A stretch of 64,000 nucleotides of DNA, from the NCBI RefSeq assembly GCF_000146325.1, contig NZ_GL397067.1, forward strand, positions 1,634,860-1,698,859, read 5' to 3'. Shown here piece by piece: positions 15,850-25,063 of the stretch. Origin of the DNA: Pediococcus acidilactici DSM 20284. GTDB lineage: Bacteria; Bacillota; Bacilli; Lactobacillales; Lactobacillaceae. The translations under genes were made by a program, and so were the position numbers. The stretch's first letter is position 1. Every line of letters begins with the position of its first letter. A model generated the notes under the pieces. The model did not search any database. It was not told where the DNA came from and was given only the letters and a program-made list of their open reading frames with translations.

Positions 15850-17256
15850 TTAGCCGATGCTGCCCTCCATCTGAAACTTAATCAACCGGTCTAACTCTAC
15901 GGCGTATTCCATTGGCAATTGCTTGGTGAAGGGCTCCAAAAATCCCATAATAATCAATTGGGAGGCGGTCGCTTCGTCTAATCCCCGACTCTTCAAGTAG
16001 TACAGTTGGGCTTCGGAAATTTTCGAAACGTGGGCCTCGTGTTCAATCGTGCCGTCGCTCGTTTCAATGTCGTTAACTGGGAAAGTATCGCTGGCACTGT
16101 CTTGATCCATCAAAATCGTATCGCACTCGACGTGGGACTTAGCCCGTTTGGCCGCCTTTGTGTACTTAATCAATCCTCGGTAGTCCGCCCGACCGCCGTT
16201 ATGACAGATTGCTTTTGAAACAATCGTACTATGGGTGTTCGGCGCTAAATGGATCATTTTGGCGCCGGTATCCTGGTGCATGTTGGCACCCGCCGCTGCA
16301 ATCGACAGCATCGAACCGGTGGCGCCCGCGCCCGTTAGATAAATGCTGGGGTATTTCATGGTGACCTTTGAACCTAAATTACCGTCGACCCATTCCATGG
16401 TGCTATTTGCTTCGGCCTGGGCCCGCTTGGTTTCTAAGCTGTACACGTTCGTTGACCAATTTTGAATCGTTGTGTAGCGACAATAGGCGTCCTTTTTAAC
16501 GAACACTTCTACAACTGCGGCGTGCAGACTGTCCTCCGCATAATTTGGCGCAGTGCATCCCTCGACGTAGTTAACGCTGCCGCCTTCATCGACGATAATC
16601 AGGGTTCGCTCAAACTGGCCCGTCCGGCCCGCGTTAATCCGGAAGTAGCTTTGGATCGGCACGTCGGCATGCACATTTTTCGGCACATATAGAAAGGTTC
16701 CACCCGACCAAACGGCGGTATTCAAGGCGGCAAACTTATTATCGCTTGCGGCAATTAATTTACCAAAGTACTGTCGGACTAGTTCCGGATGCTGTTTCAA
16801 AGCTGAATCAGTATCCATAAAAATGATTCCCTGACTTTCTAAATCCTGTTTGAGGTTGTGGTAAACCGCTTCGGATTCATACTGTGCCGCCGAACCGGCT
16901 AAGTACTTTCGTTCAGCTTCTGGAACCCCGATTCGTTCAAAGGTAGTCTTGATTTCGTCGGGCACGTCCTCCCAGTTGCGAGCAATGTGATCCGTTGCTC
17001 GCTGGAAATATTTAATTTCGTTCAGATCAATCTCACTAAGGTCGGGTCCAAAGCTCGGCATGGGCATGGATTGGTAAATTTGGTAGGCCTGTAACCGCAA
17101 GTCTAGCATCCATTGGGGTTCGTGCTTCGCCCGCGAAATGGCTTGGATGGTTTCCTCGTTAATTCCGACCCCGGTTGAAAAGACCGGCTGGACGTCATCC
17201 ATCGGTCCCCATTCGTCCTTAAAATTTCCTGGTTGCATTGGACTGACTTCATCCAT
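15850..17256 (-). CDS. sufB: Fe-S cluster assembly scaffold SufB
   Basis: A 468-residue SufB, the scaffold subunit of the SufBCD complex on which Fe-S clusters are built. Typical blocks are MPMPSFGPDLSEIDLNEIKY, VWSGGTFLYVPKNVHADVPI and VNYVEGCTAPNYAEDSLHAA with the scaffold Cys; HLAPNTHSTIVSKAICHNGG and EHEAHVSKISEAQLYYLKSR near the C-terminus are also present. Length is normal for the family. The ATG at 17256 has GGGGGAAG eight bases upstream and overlaps the sufU stop by eight bases. It is the last gene of the nrdDG-sufCDSUB array and is followed by a hairpin/terminator. Confidence 0.95.
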   Translation of the reverse strand: MDEVSPMQPGNFKDEWGPMDDVQPVFSTGVGINEETIQAISRAKHEPQWMLDLRLQAYQIYQSMPMPSFGPDLSEIDLNEIKYFQRATDHIARNWEDVPDEIKTTFERIGVPEAERKYLAGSAAQYESEAVYHNLKQDLESQGIIFMDTDSALKQHPELVRQYFGKLIAASDNKFAALNTAVWSGGTFLYVPKNVHADVPIQSYFRINAGRTGQFERTLIIVDEGGSVNYVEGCTAPNYAEDSLHAAVVEVFVKKDAYCRYTTIQNWSTNVYSLETKRAQAEANSTMEWVDGNLGSKVTMKYPSIYLTGAGATGSMLSIAAAGANMHQDTGAKMIHLAPNTHSTIVSKAICHNGGRADYRGLIKYTKAAKRAKSHVECDTILMDQDSASDTFPVNDIETSDGTIEHEAHVSKISEAQLYYLKSRGLDEATASQLIIMGFLEPFTKQLPMEYAVELDRLIKFQMEGSIG

Positions 17257-17689
17257 CAAAAACTTCCCCCTTCTCCTTTAAACCTTCTGCAAGCGCGTGC
17301 CACGCTAAGGTACCGCACCGCACCCGCGTCGGAAACTGGTGCAGACTAGCAAAAGCCGCTAAATCCCCCAGCTGATCGGAATCACAATCCGTTTGTAACA
17401 CTAAATTTTGGAAATTTTCCCAGAGTTGGCGGGCATCCGCTAGCGTGCGACCATTTAATTGCGCAACCATCATACTTGCCGATGCCATGCTGATCACACA
17501 GCCCGTCCCCGTGAAACCCAGTTGCTGGATCCGTTGCGCGTCAACTTCGGCATAAACCGTAATCTCGTCGCCACATTCGGGATTGCGCAACGCCCCGACA
17601 CAATTTGCGTGGGGGACTGTCCCGTAGCCCACCGGGTTCTTGGCATGATTTAAAATAATTTTTTGGTATAACTCTTGTAAATTGTTCAT
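17249..17689 (-). CDS. sufU: Sulfur-transfer protein SufU
   Basis: A 146-residue zinc-dependent sulfurtransferase partner of SufS in Gram-positive bacteria. The zinc/sulfur ligands correspond to Cys39 and Asp41 (PECGDEI), Cys64 (GTGCVIS) and Cys125 (VRCGTLAWHAL). It accepts persulfide from SufS and passes it to the SufBCD scaffold. Its ATG overlaps the sufS stop in ATGA, and its own stop overlaps the sufB start, so the three genes are translationally coupled. Confidence 0.95.
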   Translation of the reverse strand: MNNLQELYQKIILNHAKNPVGYGTVPHANCVGALRNPECGDEITVYAEVDAQRIQQLGFTGTGCVISMASASMMVAQLNGRTLADARQLWENFQNLVLQTDCDSDQLGDLAAFASLHQFPTRVRCGTLAWHALAEGLKEKGEVFDG

Positions 17690-18861
17690 GATAAAATTCG
17701 TCCCACTTGTTCTACCGCATCCACTAAGCGTTGCAGATCGGCAACCTGATTTTCGAAGGTGAAGCTCGCCCGCACGACGCTGCTAACGTTTAAAGCTTGC
17801 ATTAATGGTTCCGCACACAGGTGTCCGGCGCGCACGGCCACTCCCGAAGCATCTAAAATGGTGGCCACGTCATGAGCGTGGTGTTTACCGACGTTAAAGC
17901 TAACCGCTCCCACCCGTCGTTGATAATCTAACGAACCGTAAATTTTAACCCCCGGCACTTCCTGGAGTTCGGTAAGTAAAAACTGCATTAGGTGTGCTTC
18001 ATGTTTTTGAATAGCGGCAAAGTCCTGTTTTTCTAGATACTTCACGGCCGCTCCTAGCCCTAATACGCCAGCAACGTTGGGGGTCCCTGCTTCTAAACGG
18101 ATTGGTAACGGCTGAAAAGTTGCCGAAGTTGGCGTAACCAAGTCGACCATTTCGCCACCAAAACGGACCGGTTCCATCTCCTCTAACCGAGCTAGCTTGC
18201 CATAAAGCACCCCAATCCCTGTGGGGCCAAACATTTTATGTCCGGAAAACGCGAGAAAATCGGCATCCATGGCGGTAACGTCAATTGGCAAATGGGCGAC
18301 CGCTTGGGCAGCGTCCACCACTAAGACTCCGTCATACTGATGGACTAGTTGAGCAACCTTTGCCACGTCAACCACCGTCCCCAGCACGTTGGAAACCATC
18401 GTGAGCGCAACTACCTTGGTATGCGTATTGATAAGCTCTGCTAATTGAGCATAATCCAGGTTACCTTGCGAATCCATTCCCACCATTCGCAAGTGCGCTC
18501 CAGTTTGGGCAGCCACCCGTTGCCAAGGCACTAAGTTAGAATGGTGTTCGAGTACACTGACGATAATTTCGTCACCCGGCTGCAACCGCGGCTGTGCATA
18601 GCCGAAGGCAACTTGGTTTAACGCGTCGGTAGTCCCGCTGGTAAAAACGACCGACTCTGGTTGGGGAGCATGCAGCCACTGGGCGATTTGTTCGCGAACC
18701 GCTTCATAAGCGCTGGTGACCCGGCCCGCAAGCTGATAAATCCCCCGATGGACGTTGACCTTGTTAAACCGGTAATAGTCGTCAATTACCGCTAAAACTT
18801 CCTCTGGCATGGGGGTGGTCGCCGCGTTATCCAAATAAGTTAAACTTTGGTAATCCGTCAT
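17686..18861 (-). CDS. sufS: Cysteine desulfurase SufS
   Basis: A 391-residue PLP-dependent class II cysteine desulfurase that takes sulfur from cysteine for Fe-S assembly. Visible are YLDNAATTPMP at the N-terminus, EHHSNLVPW, the PLP-binding Lys in FSGHKMFGPTGIGVLYG, and the catalytic Cys in VRAGHLCAEPL. The start ATG at 18861 has GGAGG nine bases upstream and lies one base after the sufD stop. A longer in-frame reading up to 18915 overlaps sufD and is rejected. Confidence 0.95.
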   Translation of the reverse strand: MTDYQSLTYLDNAATTPMPEEVLAVIDDYYRFNKVNVHRGIYQLAGRVTSAYEAVREQIAQWLHAPQPESVVFTSGTTDALNQVAFGYAQPRLQPGDEIIVSVLEHHSNLVPWQRVAAQTGAHLRMVGMDSQGNLDYAQLAELINTHTKVVALTMVSNVLGTVVDVAKVAQLVHQYDGVLVVDAAQAVAHLPIDVTAMDADFLAFSGHKMFGPTGIGVLYGKLARLEEMEPVRFGGEMVDLVTPTSATFQPLPIRLEAGTPNVAGVLGLGAAVKYLEKQDFAAIQKHEAHLMQFLLTELQEVPGVKIYGSLDYQRRVGAVSFNVGKHHAHDVATILDASGVAVRAGHLCAEPLMQALNVSSVVRASFTFENQVADLQRLVDAVEQVGRILS

Positions 18862-18862
18862 C

Positions 18863-19936
18863 TTAGCCAACCTCCCCGTTGCGCAAACGCCAAATCGGTT
18901 CCATAAAGTTATCAATTAAAATTTGCTTTGCCGTCGCCATCGGCAGTCCCCGGCTTTGTAAGTAGTAAAGTGCATCTTCGTCATACTGGCCGACACTAGC
19001 AGCGTGGCCGGCCCGGACATCATTTTCGTCAATCACTAAGACCGGGTTAACGCTGCCCTTAGCGTGCGGTTCTACGGTCATTAACCGACTTTCCTGGTCC
19101 GCGTCCGCATCACTGGCCCCGTGATCAATTTGGCCAATGCTCGTAAAGTTGACCCGGGAATTTTCGTACAAAACTCCCCGCATGTTGATTCGGCTAAAAG
19201 TATGTTGGCCCAAATGCTTAATTTGTCCACGGATGCCCACCCAGTCATCTTGGTAGCCGTAACGCGCCAAGTTAAGGGTTGCCCGACTACCGGTTCCAGC
19301 AAGCGTTACGTTTAAATCACCTAACAGCTGGCCCTTCGTTTGCGGCCACAAGGACCAATCGAGGTTAGCATCCCGAGCACTCACAAAATCACCTAGCAAT
19401 AAACTTCGGGTAGCCTGGTGGCTTTGCGTGTCGGTGATGAGTGTCAAATTGCTTTCGTCCGCTAAAGCCCCTCCTATCAAACAGTTAGATTGCTGCACCT
19501 CTCCCGCTAAATCTAGCGTTAGCTTCGTGGTCAACCGACTATGGACCCCTAAATCAAACCAAACTGTCCATTCCACGGGAAAAGCTGACTCCGTTCGCAG
19601 GGTTAAGTTTAGAGCTGGCGAAATTTCCGCGTGATCCGGCAAACTGATTACCACACCTTGGAGTTGGTTTTGCAAGTGCTGTTGCACAAATTGTTTGTCC
19701 GTGGAAGCTAGTAATTGGGGCAGACCGGATAGTTCCGCTGTCGCACCATTAATGCGCCGGACCGTACCTCCCGCTGCATTAATGACTTGCAAAGCTTCCG
19801 CGTTGGCCTCCCAGTCCCAAGCGGCCCTGGTAGAATCCGGCAAGGTAAAAGCTGCGGGGTCATACCGAATTCCTAAAATACGGGGATAGCTAGCGGTCGC
19901 CGTTTTATTCAAGGGAATCGCCATGGCTGGTTTCAC
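18863..19936 (-). CDS. sufD: Fe-S cluster assembly protein SufD (short form)
   Basis: This is SufD, the SufB paralogue that pairs with SufB and SufC. The C-terminal half has the recognisable core NMRGVLYENSRVNFTSIG, DENDVRAGHAASVGQ and ALYYLQSRGLP with the functional His in RAGHAASVG. At about 357 residues it is shorter than the usual 400-440, mainly in the N-terminal region, which is poorly conserved anyway. The start is either GTG at 19936, overlapping sufC by 32 bases, or ATG at 19924. Both keep it coupled to sufC. Confidence 0.9.
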   Translation of the reverse strand: MKPAMAIPLNKTATASYPRILGIRYDPAAFTLPDSTRAAWDWEANAEALQVINAAGGTVRRINGATAELSGLPQLLASTDKQFVQQHLQNQLQGVVISLPDHAEISPALNLTLRTESAFPVEWTVWFDLGVHSRLTTKLTLDLAGEVQQSNCLIGGALADESNLTLITDTQSHQATRSLLLGDFVSARDANLDWSLWPQTKGQLLGDLNVTLAGTGSRATLNLARYGYQDDWVGIRGQIKHLGQHTFSRINMRGVLYENSRVNFTSIGQIDHGASDADADQESRLMTVEPHAKGSVNPVLVIDENDVRAGHAASVGQYDEDALYYLQSRGLPMATAKQILIDNFMEPIWRLRNGEVG

Positions 19937-20681
19937 TTCCTAACGTTTCCTCTAATTCAGCGTAGCCAGTCTTTTCCAGATCCGTAGCTAGTTCGGGACC
20001 GCCGCTTTTAACAATCCGGCCGTCCATCATGATGTGCACCACGTCAGGCGCCACGTAGTTCAACAGGCGCTGATAGTGTGTGACCATCAAGCAGCTAAAG
20101 GTGGTACTGCGCATTGCGTTGATCCCCTTCGCCACAATTTTGAGGGCGTCAATATCTAATCCGGAATCAATTTCATCTAAAATAGCCATCTCGGGTCGTA
20201 ACATCATCATTTGCAGGATTTCGTTACGCTTTTTTTCACCACCGGAAAAATCGGCGTTAAGCCCCCGGTCCGCATATTCCGGATTAATTTCTAAAAATTC
20301 CATGTTCGCTTTAAGCTGTTTTAAAAAAGGCAGCACGGCAACCGGTTGGCCTTGGTTACGTGCGTTTAACGCTGCGTGAATGAAGTCGGCGTTGGAAATT
20401 CCCGCGACCTCCATCGGATACTGCATCGCTAAAAAGACTCCCGCCCGGGCCCGTTCGTCAACGCTCATTTCCGTGATGTCTTGCCCGTCTAACCAAATTT
20501 GGCCATCTACAATCTCGTAGAGCGGATTTCCCATAATCGTTTCCGAAAGCGTTGACTTCCCAGTCCCGTTAGGTCCCATCAACGCGTGAATTTCTCCCGG
20601 ATTAATTTGTAAATTAACCCCGTTTAAAATGCGCTCATCACCCGCATTGACCTTTAAATTTTTAATTTCTAACTTACTCAT
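19905..20681 (-). CDS. sufC: Fe-S assembly ATPase SufC
   Basis: A 258-residue ABC-type ATPase of the SUF complex that drives conformational change in SufB-SufD. Walker A is GPNGTGKST, the signature is FSGGEKKRNE, Walker B is MAILDEIDSGLD, and the switch His is in VTHYQR. The first codon is ATG at 20681 with AGGAG six bases upstream; a TTG just before it is not needed. It starts only 14 bases after the nrdG stop, with no terminator between, linking the SUF cluster to the anaerobic ribonucleotide reductase genes. Confidence 0.95.
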   Translation of the reverse strand: MSKLEIKNLKVNAGDERILNGVNLQINPGEIHALMGPNGTGKSTLSETIMGNPLYEIVDGQIWLDGQDITEMSVDERARAGVFLAMQYPMEVAGISNADFIHAALNARNQGQPVAVLPFLKQLKANMEFLEINPEYADRGLNADFSGGEKKRNEILQMMMLRPEMAILDEIDSGLDIDALKIVAKGINAMRSTTFSCLMVTHYQRLLNYVAPDVVHIMMDGRIVKSGGPELATDLEKTGYAELEETLGSETSHGDSLE

Positions 20682-20695
20682 CAAATTCTCCTACC

Positions 20696-21283
20696 TTAAC
20701 GAAGCAATTTATCCCAAATGACGACTTGGTTTGCGGCTAACGATTTAGGCACGTCGATAATTCGTTGGTTGGAACTTCCCCGAAATTGAAGCGTCAAATC
20801 TTTTTTAGCTTCTAAAAACCGACCGTCCACCAAGATATCTAGTTCGCTTAACAATTCCAATTTATCGTAAGATTCCTGCATCAGTTCGTCCCAGGTGTAA
20901 CCGGTCCACGACCAAATGTCCTTGTCGTGCCCAAATTCTTGGCGCACCCGCCGGACTAGCCGCAAGCAAACCTGCGTGTTTAAGAAGGGTTCTCCGCCTA
21001 ACAGGGTCAGCCCCTGTACGTAACTTTGCCCCATGTCTTCGATAATTTGGTCTTCTAATTCCTGCGAATAGGGGCGTCCGTAATGGAAATTTTGCGCCGC
21101 CTTGTTGTAGCACCCCGGACAGTTGAATAAACAACCCGAAACGTACAAACTGCAGCGAATGCCTTCCCCATCAACCATGTTAAACGGCTTATAGTCGGCA
21201 ATATATTCTAAACTGCGGTCCTTCGCCAGCCATTCTTGCGGCTGGGGATTTCTCGGTGACCGTACTCGTCGTTGTCTAACCAC
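20696..21283 (-). CDS. nrdG: Anaerobic ribonucleotide reductase activating protein NrdG
   Basis: A 195-residue radical-SAM activase that uses a [4Fe-4S] cluster and S-adenosylmethionine to install the glycyl radical on NrdD. The cluster motif C-x3-C-x2-C is in SGCLFNCPGCYN, followed by the GGEP motif in TLLGGEPFLN. The N-terminus NMVDGEGIRCSLYVSGC is typical. The start is most likely the GTG at 21283 with AGGGGTGA upstream, ten bases after the nrdD stop; a longer frame overlaps nrdD. The Fe-S requirement makes the downstream suf genes functionally relevant. Confidence 0.95.
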   Translation of the reverse strand: MVRQRRVRSPRNPQPQEWLAKDRSLEYIADYKPFNMVDGEGIRCSLYVSGCLFNCPGCYNKAAQNFHYGRPYSQELEDQIIEDMGQSYVQGLTLLGGEPFLNTQVCLRLVRRVRQEFGHDKDIWSWTGYTWDELMQESYDKLELLSELDILVDGRFLEAKKDLTLQFRGSSNQRIIDVPKSLAANQVVIWDKLLR

Positions 21284-21293
21284 GTTTTCACCC

Positions 21294-23444
21294 CTATTCC
21301 ATATTTTTAACCCGTGATGAAATTTCTTTGTGCCGTCCATGAACCATTGGCCGGATCATTGGGTTTCCTAAGTAACCACAAGTCCGTTTAACCACGTCAC
21401 AAGTTTTGGGGTCGCGGTTCCCACATTGTGGGCATTCAAAACCGCGGGCCGTGGGTTTAAAGTCGCCATCGAATCCACATTTATAACAGTGGTCGATCGA
21501 AGCGTTCGTTCCTAAATAACCCACGTGGTCATAAGCCCAGGTCCAAACCGCTTCTAAAGCAGCCGGATTTTGTTTTAAATTTGGGTACTCACAGTAGTGA
21601 ATAAAGCCGCCGGCCGCGTACTTCGGGTACTCTTCTTCAAAAGTAAGTTTTTCAAACGGAGTCGGATTTTTCCGGACGTCGTAATGGAAACTGTTAGTGT
21701 AGTATTCCTTGTCGGTAATGTCCTTGATCTTGCCGAATTTTTCAATATCATCCTCACAGAAGGTATCCGTCAGGGATTCGGCTGGCGTGGAGTAAACGCT
21801 GAAATGGTAGCCGTACTCTTTTTCCCAAGCTAAGCACTTTTCGTACAGGTACTTCACGATTGAAACCGTGAAATCGTGGGCTTCCTGATTATCTTCCCAA
21901 TCGGGACCGAAAAAGGCGGTTCCCACTTCGTACAAACCAATGTAACCTAACGATATGGTCGCCCGTCGGTGATTAAACAGTTGGTCCACGTCGTCACCAT
22001 CCTTGAGGCGGACTCCAAAGGCACCGTGCTTATACAAAATCGGCGCGTTTTGCGGTTGGGTATCCCGGCAACGTTTAATTCGGAAGAGTAAGGCTTTTTT
22101 CGCCAACGCCACCCGGTCTTCCATAATCTCCCAGAAGACTTCTCGGTCACCCTGGGCTTCAATCGCAATCCGTGGCAAGTTAACGGTAACGACCCCTAAA
22201 TTCATTCGGCCACTATTAACTTCTTCGCCATCAGCGTTCTTCCAAGCTTGTAAGAAGCTCCGACAACCCATGGGCGCCTTAAAGTTTCCAGTTAATTCCA
22301 CAATTTTGTCGTACATTAAGACGTCGGGGTACATCCGTTTAGTTGCGCACTCTACGGCCAACTGTTTGATATCGTAGTTGGGATCCTCCGGATTTAAATT
22401 TATTCCGCGCTTAATTGAAAAGACCAACTTTGGGAAAATTGCGGTCCGGTGCTGCTTGCCGAGCCCCTTAATGCGGACTTTTAAGATTGCCTTTTGAATT
22501 TCCCGTTCGATCCACGAAGTTCCCAGGCCAAATCCCACCGTGGTAAACGGCGTTTGTCCGTTGGAGGAAAACAGCGTGTTAACTTCGTACTCTAACGCTT
22601 GCATTGCGTCGTAAATATCTTTCTTGGTTTTTTCCTTAGCAAAGGTCTCCCGTTGTTCGGGGAGCACCCATTTTTCGGCTTCCTTCAAGTGCTTTTCGTA
22701 ATTTAATTTTGCGTAAGGCGCCAACATTTCATCCGTCCGGTCTGACGAACAACCTCCGTATTGGCTCGATGCCACGTTCGCAATAATCTGCGACATCTGG
22801 GCGGTTGCCGTTTGAATTGACTTAGGTGACTCCACTTCCGCATTTCCAATCTTAAAACCATTCGCTAGCATACTCTTGAAGTCAATCAAACAGCAGTTAG
22901 TCATTGAAGTTAGCGGTGAATAGTCCAAGTCATGAAAATGAATGTCGCCGCGCAAGTGGGCCTTTGCTACGGTCTGCGGCATCATCGTTAACCCAAATGA
23001 TTTGCCGACCATTCCGGCCGTTAAGTCCCGGCGGGTGCTGAAAATATTACTGTCCTTATTAGCATTTTCGTGAACTACCGTATCCCGTCCATCAAATAAC
23101 TGGCTTAATTTATTTTGCGGGTCAATCGCGGCCTGCCACTTGGCTTCATCGGCTTGCCGATATTCAGCATATTTTTCCCACAAGTCGTCCCGTTGATAAT
23201 CATGAAGGATTGTTTTGAAGACTACCCGAATTTGTTCTACCGTTAGCGGCGACGCCATTTGCGTTAACTGTTCTAAAATTGCTTGCGTAATTTTTTGCCG
23301 TTCAACCTCGTCCGTGGTTAATTGATCAACCACTAGCGCGATTTTATAGGGGTAAAATTGCATCCTTTCCCCATCTGCTTTAACTACTTGTTTTTGACGT
23401 AATTCAGTCCAAGCGTCGGTTGCGATTGCTTGCGAATTGATCAT
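21294..23444 (-). CDS. nrdD: Anaerobic ribonucleoside-triphosphate reductase NrdD
   Basis: A class III glycyl-radical ribonucleotide reductase of 716 residues that makes dNTPs without oxygen. An ATP-cone covers about residues 20-110 (VVKADGERMQFYPYKIALVV). The reductase body has HFHDLDYSPLTSMTNCCLID and SSQYGGCSSD. A zinc site CYKC...CPQC sits near the C-terminus, and the radical glycine is in RTCGYLGNP. The ATG at 23444 is preferred; GTG at 23453 is an alternative. It is the first gene of the array and lies behind two NrdR-box-like palindromes. Confidence 0.95.
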   Translation of the reverse strand: MINSQAIATDAWTELRQKQVVKADGERMQFYPYKIALVVDQLTTDEVERQKITQAILEQLTQMASPLTVEQIRVVFKTILHDYQRDDLWEKYAEYRQADEAKWQAAIDPQNKLSQLFDGRDTVVHENANKDSNIFSTRRDLTAGMVGKSFGLTMMPQTVAKAHLRGDIHFHDLDYSPLTSMTNCCLIDFKSMLANGFKIGNAEVESPKSIQTATAQMSQIIANVASSQYGGCSSDRTDEMLAPYAKLNYEKHLKEAEKWVLPEQRETFAKEKTKKDIYDAMQALEYEVNTLFSSNGQTPFTTVGFGLGTSWIEREIQKAILKVRIKGLGKQHRTAIFPKLVFSIKRGINLNPEDPNYDIKQLAVECATKRMYPDVLMYDKIVELTGNFKAPMGCRSFLQAWKNADGEEVNSGRMNLGVVTVNLPRIAIEAQGDREVFWEIMEDRVALAKKALLFRIKRCRDTQPQNAPILYKHGAFGVRLKDGDDVDQLFNHRRATISLGYIGLYEVGTAFFGPDWEDNQEAHDFTVSIVKYLYEKCLAWEKEYGYHFSVYSTPAESLTDTFCEDDIEKFGKIKDITDKEYYTNSFHYDVRKNPTPFEKLTFEEEYPKYAAGGFIHYCEYPNLKQNPAALEAVWTWAYDHVGYLGTNASIDHCYKCGFDGDFKPTARGFECPQCGNRDPKTCDVVKRTCGYLGNPMIRPMVHGRHKEISSRVKNME

Positions 23445-23618
23445 TTTAACCACCCGTCCTTTTCTAATTTTTTATTCCAATCTCGTTCAATTCTCGCTAT
23501 AATAAACAACGTTATTATTTTCTGTTTATTTAAAGCTGTTTGATATTCGAAACTGGCTTGATTGGTTTCTCTTCACATCTTAGATTACTCCGATTTTGCA
23601 AAAAGATAAAGGTTGAAA

Positions 23619-23665
23619 ACACAAGATATATGTGCTTAACGAACGATTAACCACTATATATGGTG
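23619..23665 (-). promoter_or_regulatory. Pair of NrdR boxes upstream of nrdD
   Basis: ACACAAGATATATGTG (23619-23634) and ACCACTATATATGGTG (23650-23665) both fit the NrdR consensus ACACWATATATWGTGT. Their starts are 31 bp apart, about three helical turns, which is the usual spacing. NrdR represses ribonucleotide reductase operons when dATP is high. The rest of 23445-23966 holds only terminator hairpins. Confidence 0.8.
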
Positions 23666-23693
23666 CATGTAACGTAATTTAAAATAGCAATTA

Positions 23694-23736
23694 AAAAACC
23701 TGGTCACCGCAGTTTAGTTGCGGACCAGGTTTTTAG
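23694..23736. terminator. Strong hairpin with flanking A/T runs
   Basis: AAAAACCTGGTC.CCGCA...TGCGG.CCAGGTTTTT. It lies upstream of the NrdR boxes and insulates nrdD from the SDR gene. Confidence 0.75.
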
Positions 23737-23886
23737 ATTTAAACTGTTTTTCATCACAAAAGCATGGAAAATAATTTGGCTTCACGTCCATAGTTATGAC
23801 TGAGAAGCACATTATAAATTTATTTTTTTAAGTTAACTATCTGTTCCTCATATATTTTCTACTCATTACCAATATCACTACCATTA

Positions 23887-23935
23887 AAAAACTGGCCCAA
23901 ATAGGCTTATTTACCTATTTGAACCAGTTTTATTA
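23887..23935 (-). terminator. Terminator after the RADH-like gene
   Basis: AAACTGG..CAAATAGG...CCTATTTG..CCAGTTTT stem with T-runs, about 32 bases after the stop on the minus strand. Confidence 0.75.
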
Positions 23936-23966
23936 ATCCATTATTAAATTGAGTAGCGCGTTAAAC

Positions 23967-24707
23967 CTATTGTGCCGTGTATCCGCCGTCCACCACAAAT
24001 TCGGAGCCAGTCGAGAAGGAGGATTCATCGGAAGCTAGGTACAACACCATGTTGGCAATTTCTTCCGCGGTGCCTAGGCGGCCAACTGGATGTAGTTTCT
24101 CCAAGTCCGCCCGCATTTCAGGATACGCATCCACCATTGGGGTGTGGGCGTATCCCGGATGTACCGAATTAATCCGGATCGGGTAATGTTTCTCCGCACA
24201 GTACAAGGCTGCTGACTTAGTAAGTAAACGCACTCCACCTTTTGAGGCGTTATACGCGTACAGGTTAGAAATCCCAATCAGGCCCGCAATCGAAGCCATG
24301 TTGATAATCGAACCACCCTTTTCCTTCATGTGTCGAATGCCATACTTCACTCCTAACATGATGCCGTCCAGGTTGACCGACAAAATCTTGTGCCATTCGT
24401 CAAGTTCAATATTTTCAGCATCGTCAAAGGCTAAAATTCCCGCATTATTAACCAAAATATCCACTTTTTCGAATTTATCAATTGCCGTCCTAAAAACGGG
24501 TTCCCAATTATCTTCCACCGCAACGTCTTGTTTGACGAAAACGGCCTTATCTTCGCCAATTTCCTGCAATGCTTCACTTGCGCCAGCAACATCAACGTCC
24601 GTGATCACCACTTTTGCACCTTCCCGAACAAAAAGTTTGGCACAGGCTAACCCAAAGCCTTTTACTCCACCAGTAATAATCGCAACTTTTCCGTCTAGTC
24701 TACTCAT
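23967..24707 (-). CDS. Short-chain dehydrogenase similar to R-specific alcohol dehydrogenase
   Basis: A 246-residue classical SDR. The cofactor motif is TGGVKGFG near residue 13, with VNNAG at about 87 and the catalytic Y-x3-K in YNASKGG. The C-terminus EFVVDGGYTAQ matches Lactobacillus brevis RADH, whose final Gln helps bind a structural Mg2+. Asp-containing TDVDVAG after the second strand (rather than a basic residue) suggests NADH rather than NADPH preference; that is inference. GGAGG lies 9 bases before the ATG. Probable role: reduction of small ketones or diacetyl/acetoin-like compounds. Confidence 0.85.
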   Translation of the reverse strand: MSRLDGKVAIITGGVKGFGLACAKLFVREGAKVVITDVDVAGASEALQEIGEDKAVFVKQDVAVEDNWEPVFRTAIDKFEKVDILVNNAGILAFDDAENIELDEWHKILSVNLDGIMLGVKYGIRHMKEKGGSIINMASIAGLIGISNLYAYNASKGGVRLLTKSAALYCAEKHYPIRINSVHPGYAHTPMVDAYPEMRADLEKLHPVGRLGTAEEIANMVLYLASDESSFSTGSEFVVDGGYTAQ

Positions 24708-24980
24708 TTCATTGGCCTCCTAAACCTATTTTATTCGGCGCATTCCCTATCAATTTAAGCATAAACCTACCAGTACCAATTTGCAATCGTTTTCACAAAC
24801 CGTCCTATTACCCCTATTGTTTTTTCGGTTGGGTCCCCTGTCATATCTAACGTTAAGAATAACGTGACTTTACCAATCTGTTCTCATAATTTTTAGGTAG
24901 ACCATTTGCAGCCAAGTAACCGCTTTACAAGCCGATTACAAAATGCTACGATTGCTTCATAGTAAAAACTTAAAAACAAC

Positions 24981-25060
24981 AATGCTGGGGTGCCGTTTTG
25001 GCTGAGATAATACCCATTGAACCTGGTCTAATTAGTATTAGCGTAGGGAGATATTGGATA
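24981..25060 (+). ncRNA. TPP riboswitch (THI element)
   Basis: The aptamer shows the conserved blocks GGGGTGCC, GGCTGAGA, ACCC, GAACCTG and the 3' block AGCGTAGGGA in the right order. It precedes thiamine-precursor transporter genes and is immediately followed by a terminator, so TPP binding should cause premature termination. Confidence 0.95.
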
Positions 25061-25063
25061 ATA

